NCBI GenBank assembly: GCA_002429085.1
Contig: DIYR01000123.1
Location: 1 to 48,662, forward strand
Length of the DNA: 48,662 bases
From: Flavobacteriales bacterium UBA6049
GTDB taxonomy: Bacteria > Bacteroidota > Bacteroidia > Flavobacteriales_G > Salibacteraceae
Direction: 5' to 3'
The notes beneath the pieces are model-generated. The model had not been told where the DNA came from, did not search any database, and saw only the letters and a list, made by a program, of their open reading frames with translations. Positions 46,001 through 48,662 of the stretch are shown here, piece by piece. The position numbers and the translations under genes were made by a program. The first letter of the stretch is position 1. Every line of letters begins with the position of its first letter.

Positions 46001-46905
46001 TTGATAGGTTGAAAATTGAAGCTACAGTTAGTTCATGCGCATCAGCTATTTCATCATTTCCATATACACAAAATTTTGATGGAATGACCTTATGTGGTAA
46101 TACCTCTTTTTCTTGTAATGCAGATGGAAATTGTACACTTGGATCGGATTGGATAAATACAGATGGAGACGATATAGATTGGAGTGTGGATAATTCGAAT
46201 ACACCATCTTCTTCAACAGGACCTTCATCAGATCATACATCAGGTTCAGGAAGATATTTGTATACGGAAGCATCCAGTTGTTTTAATAGAACAGGAATTA
46301 TTTATACTCCTTGTTTTAATTTTTCTTCTGCAGCAGCTCCGAGTGCTTCTTTCTGGTATCATTTGTATGGTAGCAATATGGGTTCTTTGTCTGTTCAGGT
46401 AAGCACAGATGGAGGAGATACCTGGTCTGGTAATGTTTGGACATTGTCAGGAAACCAAGGAAATAGTTGGAATCAGGCGACAGTTAATTTGGCTTCTTAT
46501 GCTGGTCAAAGTTCTGTAATTCTTCGCTTTACTGGAGCTACAGGCTCTAGTTGGCAAAGTGATATGGCCATAGATGATTTTGCAGTGAATGCAGGCTCAG
46601 GAGAATCTGCTGAAAGTGAAGATGAATTGTTGGCAACGAGTATCTCAGAAACGAGTTCTAATAATTCCGTAAGGTTATTTCCCAACCCAGCTAAAGAAAC
46701 TATAACCGTTCAATTCAATTCAAATGAACATGTTATACTAAGCGTTTATGACATAGTTGGTAATCAATTCAAGTCATTTGAGACAACCTTATCTGAGCTA
46801 GGAACTCATGAAATGAATATCTCTAATCTTCCTACAGGCACTTATATATTGAGATTCCAAGCAGATAGTAAAACTCAAACAATTCTCTTCAATATTATCA
46901 GGTAA
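43063..46905 (+). CDS. T9SS-secreted subtilisin-like (S8) serine protease
   Basis: This 1280-aa protease has a signal peptide (to TYVFAQ) and an N-terminal region of about 200 residues (propeptide-like, VFLVFDKIPTTLEKERIKNTG...NNSFIASIP). The S8 catalytic domain carries the triad Asp240 (DDG), His264 (THGDM) and Ser441 (GGTSAAAPS). An Fn3 domain (about 726-810), two MAM-like jelly-rolls (about 826-985 and 994-1180; both with DMAID ends) and a C-terminal T9SS type A sorting domain (about 1200-1280, FPNPAKE...TYILRFQ) follow. It should be exported by T9SS and act at the surface or outside on proteins. The 262 bp upstream hold no gene, only a 7-bp inverted repeat at 42996-43019. Confidence 0.95.
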   Translation: MKQSFLSALSILIMFIPTYVFAQTIELKSGTILLENMIPVSELNPNQLDNPSTNNRHYVFLVFDKIPTTLEKERIKNTGITLLDYVPNNSFIASIPEQFGWNTLSLFNISHVTPIKPENKLSRELVIGNYPEYALEGNERIKLVVFPFEDISTDGLLEILKSNNIKLADLRTAKRGIAVSVSISAIIDLAKIPEIAYLEPIEAPAIPEGIRGRTNHRANFLSTAPGSGNDGTGVTLAIADDGGVNHEDFRGRITDNTASAGGTHGDMTSGLAVGSGNIDPTKIGMATGAYLHLYGISGYPHVISAIANLSTLGTVITSTSYSQGCGGLYNATSRDIDQDVHDESVLLHVFSAGNSSSNTCSSVYGSIVAPDGRYYGNITGGRKAAKNVIAVANVLNSDTRVSSSSRGPCEDGRLKPDISATGASQSSTGPDNTYLGAGGTSAAAPSLAGAAAMLYQAYKSGNGGSNPNSTLIKGVLLNTADDLGRPGPDYDFGWGRVNTRRAVEVINSTQYLSGSVSNGGNNSHTVSVPSNIRELKVMVIWLDPEGSTVAAKALVNDLNMTVTTPSGQEYNPWVLSSAADIDSLQKNAYRGIDNVNNMEQVTLESPASGNYTVKVSGNAVPSGPQNYFVVYSYIKNEIVMTYPRGGESFVSGETEILHWDAHGQTGSFTLQYSTNGGSSWTTISSTVNGANRYYNWSVPATTSGQVRVRVTRGGLTGSSQNFNVMGLPSNIAVNSTGTSTAQVTWNAVSGANTYDVYSLGNKYMQIIGTTAGTSYNLSGLSANDENWYAVRARSTTNGITGRRSVAENYSHSTNTNSCTDCTNGTYSVFPYNEGFESGLGLWCQNGNDDIDWTRKSGSTTSANTGPASASEGAYYMYIEASSPNYPSKRAILESPCFSLPSGAAITMYFDFHMYGSDMGTLTLEASNDNGSSWNVLKTISGDQGDGWKSTFVDLTTYAGSNTILRFNGVTGNSYRGDMAIDRLKIEATVSSCASAISSFPYTQNFDGMTLCGNTSFSCNADGNCTLGSDWINTDGDDIDWSVDNSNTPSSSTGPSSDHTSGSGRYLYTEASSCFNRTGIIYTPCFNFSSAAAPSASFWYHLYGSNMGSLSVQVSTDGGDTWSGNVWTLSGNQGNSWNQATVNLASYAGQSSVILRFTGATGSSWQSDMAIDDFAVNAGSGESAESEDELLATSISETSSNNSVRLFPNPAKETITVQFNSNEHVILSVYDIVGNQFKSFETTLSELGTHEMNISNLPTGTYILRFQADSKTQTILFNIIR

Positions 46906-46922
46906 TAATCATTCTTAAAAAC

Positions 46923-46954
46923 AAAAAAGCCTCGCTTTTCAGCGAGGCTTTTTT
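46923..46954. terminator. Bidirectional terminator
   Basis: A 14-bp perfect stem (46923-46936 with 46941-46954) has a 4-nt loop, and its arms end in six A and six T. It lies between the convergent protease and rpoD genes and serves both. Confidence 0.92.
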
Positions 46955-46959
46955 CATTC

Positions 46960-47820
46960 TTATAAGTAATGCTTCAACAAATTCGAGTTTGCTTTTTTAC
47001 GTAAGCTACGTAAGGCCTTCTCTCTAATTTGTCTGATTCGTTCTCTTGTTAATCCAAGACTGTTGGCTATTTCTTCCAACGTCATTGGAGTTTCGCCATT
47101 TAAACCGAAGCTCAAACGAATAACGTCTGCTTCTCTTGGCTTCAATGATACCAAAACACGCTCAATATCTCGGCAAAGAGACTCGCGTAATAGATCATCA
47201 GATGGGTTAGTTGAATTATCGTTAGATAATACATTCAATAAGCTGTTCTCTTCACCTTCAATTAAAGGAGCATCAACAGACACTTGCTTTTGAGCATATG
47301 TAAATAGGTCTGCAACGTTTTCAGAAGAAGACTCTAATAATTCTGCAATTTCTGTATTAGATGGTGCACGCTCATGCTCTTGTTCTAAGCGAGCAAATGC
47401 ATTCGAAATTTTCTGAATCGCACTCACTTTGTTCAATGGTAAACGAACCACACGTGAATTTTCTGCGATTGCTTGCATAATGCTTTGACGAATCCACCAA
47501 ACTGCGTAAGAGATAAACTTAAATCCTTTTGTTTCGTCAAAACGCTTAGCAGCTGTTATAAGTCCAATGTTACCTTCAGCAATTAAATCTTCTAATGTAA
47601 GACCATGCCCTTGGTACTGCTTAGCAACTGAGATTACGAAACGAAGGTTTGCATTTACCAAACGATTCAACGCTAGCTCATCTCCTTGCTTGATTCGAAC
47701 GGCTAATGCCACCTCTTCATCTGGAGTAACCATTTCTTCTTTAGAAACATCACTCAGATATTTATCAATGGATTTGGAATCACGATTGGTAAGCTGCTTG
47801 GTAATCTTTAACTGACGCAT
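46960..47820 (-). CDS. rpoD: Primary RNA polymerase sigma factor RpoD
   Basis: This 286-aa sigma-70 is the normal short form of Bacteroidota, lacking region 1.1. Region 1.2/2 is intact (LRFVISVAKQYQGHGLTLEDLIAEGNIGL, FKFISYAVWWIRQSIMQAIAE). Region 3 (VVRLPLNKVSAIQKISNAF) and region 4 (LKPREADVIRLSFGL...MTLEEIANSLGLTRERIRQIREKALRSLR) with the -35-reading HTH complete it. It should direct transcription from most promoters in the window. Two promoter-like elements precede it, at 47851-47881 and 47917-47924. It ends at a bidirectional terminator. Confidence 0.96.
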   Translation of the reverse strand: MRQLKITKQLTNRDSKSIDKYLSDVSKEEMVTPDEEVALAVRIKQGDELALNRLVNANLRFVISVAKQYQGHGLTLEDLIAEGNIGLITAAKRFDETKGFKFISYAVWWIRQSIMQAIAENSRVVRLPLNKVSAIQKISNAFARLEQEHERAPSNTEIAELLESSSENVADLFTYAQKQVSVDAPLIEGEENSLLNVLSNDNSTNPSDDLLRESLCRDIERVLVSLKPREADVIRLSFGLNGETPMTLEEIANSLGLTRERIRQIREKALRSLRKKANSNLLKHYL

Positions 47821-47850
47821 ATTCTATTCTCTTCGTTAAGGTACAAGTGA

Positions 47851-47881
47851 TTAAAGTACAAATTTCTTTAACACCAACAAA
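47851..47881 (-). promoter_or_regulatory. Putative proximal rpoD promoter
   Basis: On the minus strand TTTG (47878-47881) and TACTTTAA (47851-47858) are 19 bp apart, a fair fit to the Bacteroidota consensus. Confidence 0.4.
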
Positions 47882-47916
47882 TCAACTAGTCTAAAAGACC
47901 GACCTAAAAAGGACTG

Positions 47917-47924
47917 CAAAAGTA
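47917..47924 (-). promoter_or_regulatory. Putative distal rpoD -7 box
   Basis: TACTTTTG on the minus strand matches TAnnTTTG at every defined position. The nearest TTG is only about 15 bp upstream of it, so the -33 box is doubtful. Confidence 0.35.
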
Positions 47925-47960
47925 CAACTAAAACTAATGCAAGTAAAATTGATTTCGCAA

Positions 47961-48410
47961 TCAGCCTCTTAAGCGATCTAGTAGATCATTTAACTGTTTG
48001 GCTTCCTCAACGTCAAGTTTAGTGAATTGTTTCTCAAGTTCCTCGAATTCTAGATCAATTTTACCTAAAAGTTCAAGTCCTTTTTCAGTTATGAGAACAT
48101 CACGTTGTCTGCGATCGTATTTGCTTACTGTTCGCTCTATTAATTCTTTATGAACGAGTTTTTCTACCAAACGAGAAGCGTTAGAGTTCTTATCTAGCAT
48201 ACGGTCAGTAATAAGACCCACACTAGCTGGGTTAGGATATTGACCACGAAGAATGCGTAACACGTTGTATTGTTGCTGACTTATACCATAAGGCTTTAAC
48301 AATTTATGATGTAAGCTACCAGCCCAATTTGAAGTAAACAATAGATTAACGATTACTTGCTCGTATACAGACTTAAACTTTTTCTGTTTAATTTCCTCTC
48401 CTAAATTCAT
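47961..48410 (-). CDS. MarR family transcriptional regulator
   Basis: This 149-aa dimeric winged-helix repressor has the MarR layout: an N-terminal dimerisation helix (KFKSVYEQVIVNLLFTSNWAGSLHHKLLKPYGIS), the HTH at about 50-90 (QQQYNVLRILRGQYPNPASVGLITDRMLDKNSNASRLVEKLVHKELI), the wing (ERTVSKYDRRQRDVLITEKG) and a C-terminal helix. The inducing ligand is unknown. The frame extends to a TTG at 48446, but the ATG at 48410 starts with NLGEEIKQ and sits just after a perfect -7 box. It is divergent from the acylphosphatase, and a dyad lies between them. Confidence 0.92.
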   Translation of the reverse strand: MNLGEEIKQKKFKSVYEQVIVNLLFTSNWAGSLHHKLLKPYGISQQQYNVLRILRGQYPNPASVGLITDRMLDKNSNASRLVEKLVHKELIERTVSKYDRRQRDVLITEKGLELLGKIDLEFEELEKQFTKLDVEEAKQLNDLLDRLRG

Positions 48411-48427
48411 GAAAGTCAATTTCGTGT

Positions 48428-48435
48428 CAAATATA
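48428..48435 (-). promoter_or_regulatory. Putative -7 box of marR-like gene
   Basis: TATATTTG on the minus strand is a full match to TAnnTTTG, 18 bp before the MarR start. No good -33 box is visible. Confidence 0.4.
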
Positions 48436-48448
48436 TGTATAGACAATT

Positions 48449-48465
48449 AATTAGTATAGCTAATT
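48449..48465. promoter_or_regulatory. Putative MarR operator
   Basis: AATTAG (48449-48454) and CTAATT (48460-48465) are a perfect dyad around a 5-nt centre in the 78-bp divergent gap. The size is right for a MarR site, and autoregulation is the usual arrangement. Confidence 0.4.
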
Positions 48466-48488
48466 CACTACCATCCATTTTTTAACCA

Positions 48489-48662
48489 ATGAAACATCTT
48501 AATATTACCATCAGAGGCACTGTGCAAGGCGTGTTTTTTAGAAAGTCTGCACAAGAAGAAGCTTACCGATTACGCGTTGCGGGTTTCGTCCAAAACGAAT
48601 CTGACGGATCTGTTTACATAGAAGCAGAAGGAATGGAAGAAGACCTAGACGAATTTTTAGTT
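48489..48662 (+). CDS. Acylphosphatase (partial, cut by window end)
   Basis: The visible 58 codons give the start of an acylphosphatase of about 90 residues, which hydrolyses acyl-phosphate bonds. The signature G-x-VQGVFFR carries the catalytic Arg, and GFVQNESDGSV carries the catalytic Asn with the conserved DGSV. It is divergent from the MarR gene and may be controlled by it. The C-terminal third lies outside the window. Confidence 0.9.
   Translation, partial: MKHLNITIRGTVQGVFFRKSAQEEAYRLRVAGFVQNESDGSVYIEAEGMEEDLDEFLV

Noticed and set aside
1..48662. CRISPR arrays, tRNA or rRNA genes, insertion sequences, phage genes
   Set aside because: I looked for repeats with regular spacers, cloverleaf structures and transposase motifs in all gaps and saw none.

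Overview
The window reads as a chromosomal segment of a low-G+C member of the Bacteroidota, most likely a marine-type Flavobacteriales or close relative. The main evidence is: two very large secreted proteins that end in type IX secretion (T9SS) sorting domains; a short (286 aa) primary sigma factor without region 1.1; promoter-like boxes of the form TAnnTTTG instead of TATAAT; an HU-CCDC81/SPOR protein; a TPR-type histidine kinase; and several Cys-lipoproteins with the Bacteroidota style of signal peptide. No tRNA, rRNA, CRISPR array, insertion sequence or phage gene is visible. Almost all the DNA is coding, and no stretch longer than about 300 bases lacks a gene.

Layout, left to right. (1) 1-6.5 kb: a 2147-aa modular T9SS cargo protein on the minus strand. 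(2) 6.6-12.4 kb: a GNAT acetyltransferase divergent from fructose-1,6-bisphosphatase, then mfd and a small lipoprotein. (3) 12.5-19.4 kb: an FG-GAP repeat secreted protein, an AraC-type regulator, a DinB-like protein overlapping an S9 peptidase, and a PPC-type lipoprotein. (4) 19.5-23.6 kb: a TPR sensor kinase overlapping its REC-LuxR response regulator, followed by a convergent MacB-like ABC permease. (5) 23.7-30.9 kb: purH followed by the rod-shape cluster mreB-mreC-mreD-mrdA(PBP2)-rodA, one tightly packed set of genes building the elongasome. (6) 30.9-38.6 kb, mostly minus strand: a Fic protein, kbl, a beta-barrel protein, gdhA, dprA, a pirin and a DUF1571/LysM periplasmic protein. (7) 38.7-42.8 kb: an HU-CCDC81/SPOR protein convergent to an ECF sigma / anti-sigma / YGD-repeat surface protein operon, with an alpha/beta hydrolase upstream. 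(8) 43-46.9 kb: a 1280-aa subtilisin-like T9SS protease. (9) 46.9-48.7 kb: rpoD, a MarR regulator, and the start of an acylphosphatase gene cut by the window edge.

Most genes are ordinary housekeeping functions. The signals not explained by gene annotation are regulatory. There is a 17-bp-arm perfect palindrome at the start of the fic gene. Two copies of a CTACAyAAAyATGTAG dyad lie 38 bp apart between a lipoprotein gene and the two-component system. Strong Shine-Dalgarno sequences are concentrated in the mre cluster, in a genome where the other starts checked lack them. A G+C-rich island at 12.47-12.53 kb may be a dispersed repeat. The ECF sigma/anti-sigma pair is coupled to a protein built from about ten short Y-G-D repeats. 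I saw no clear novel defence or biosynthetic system.
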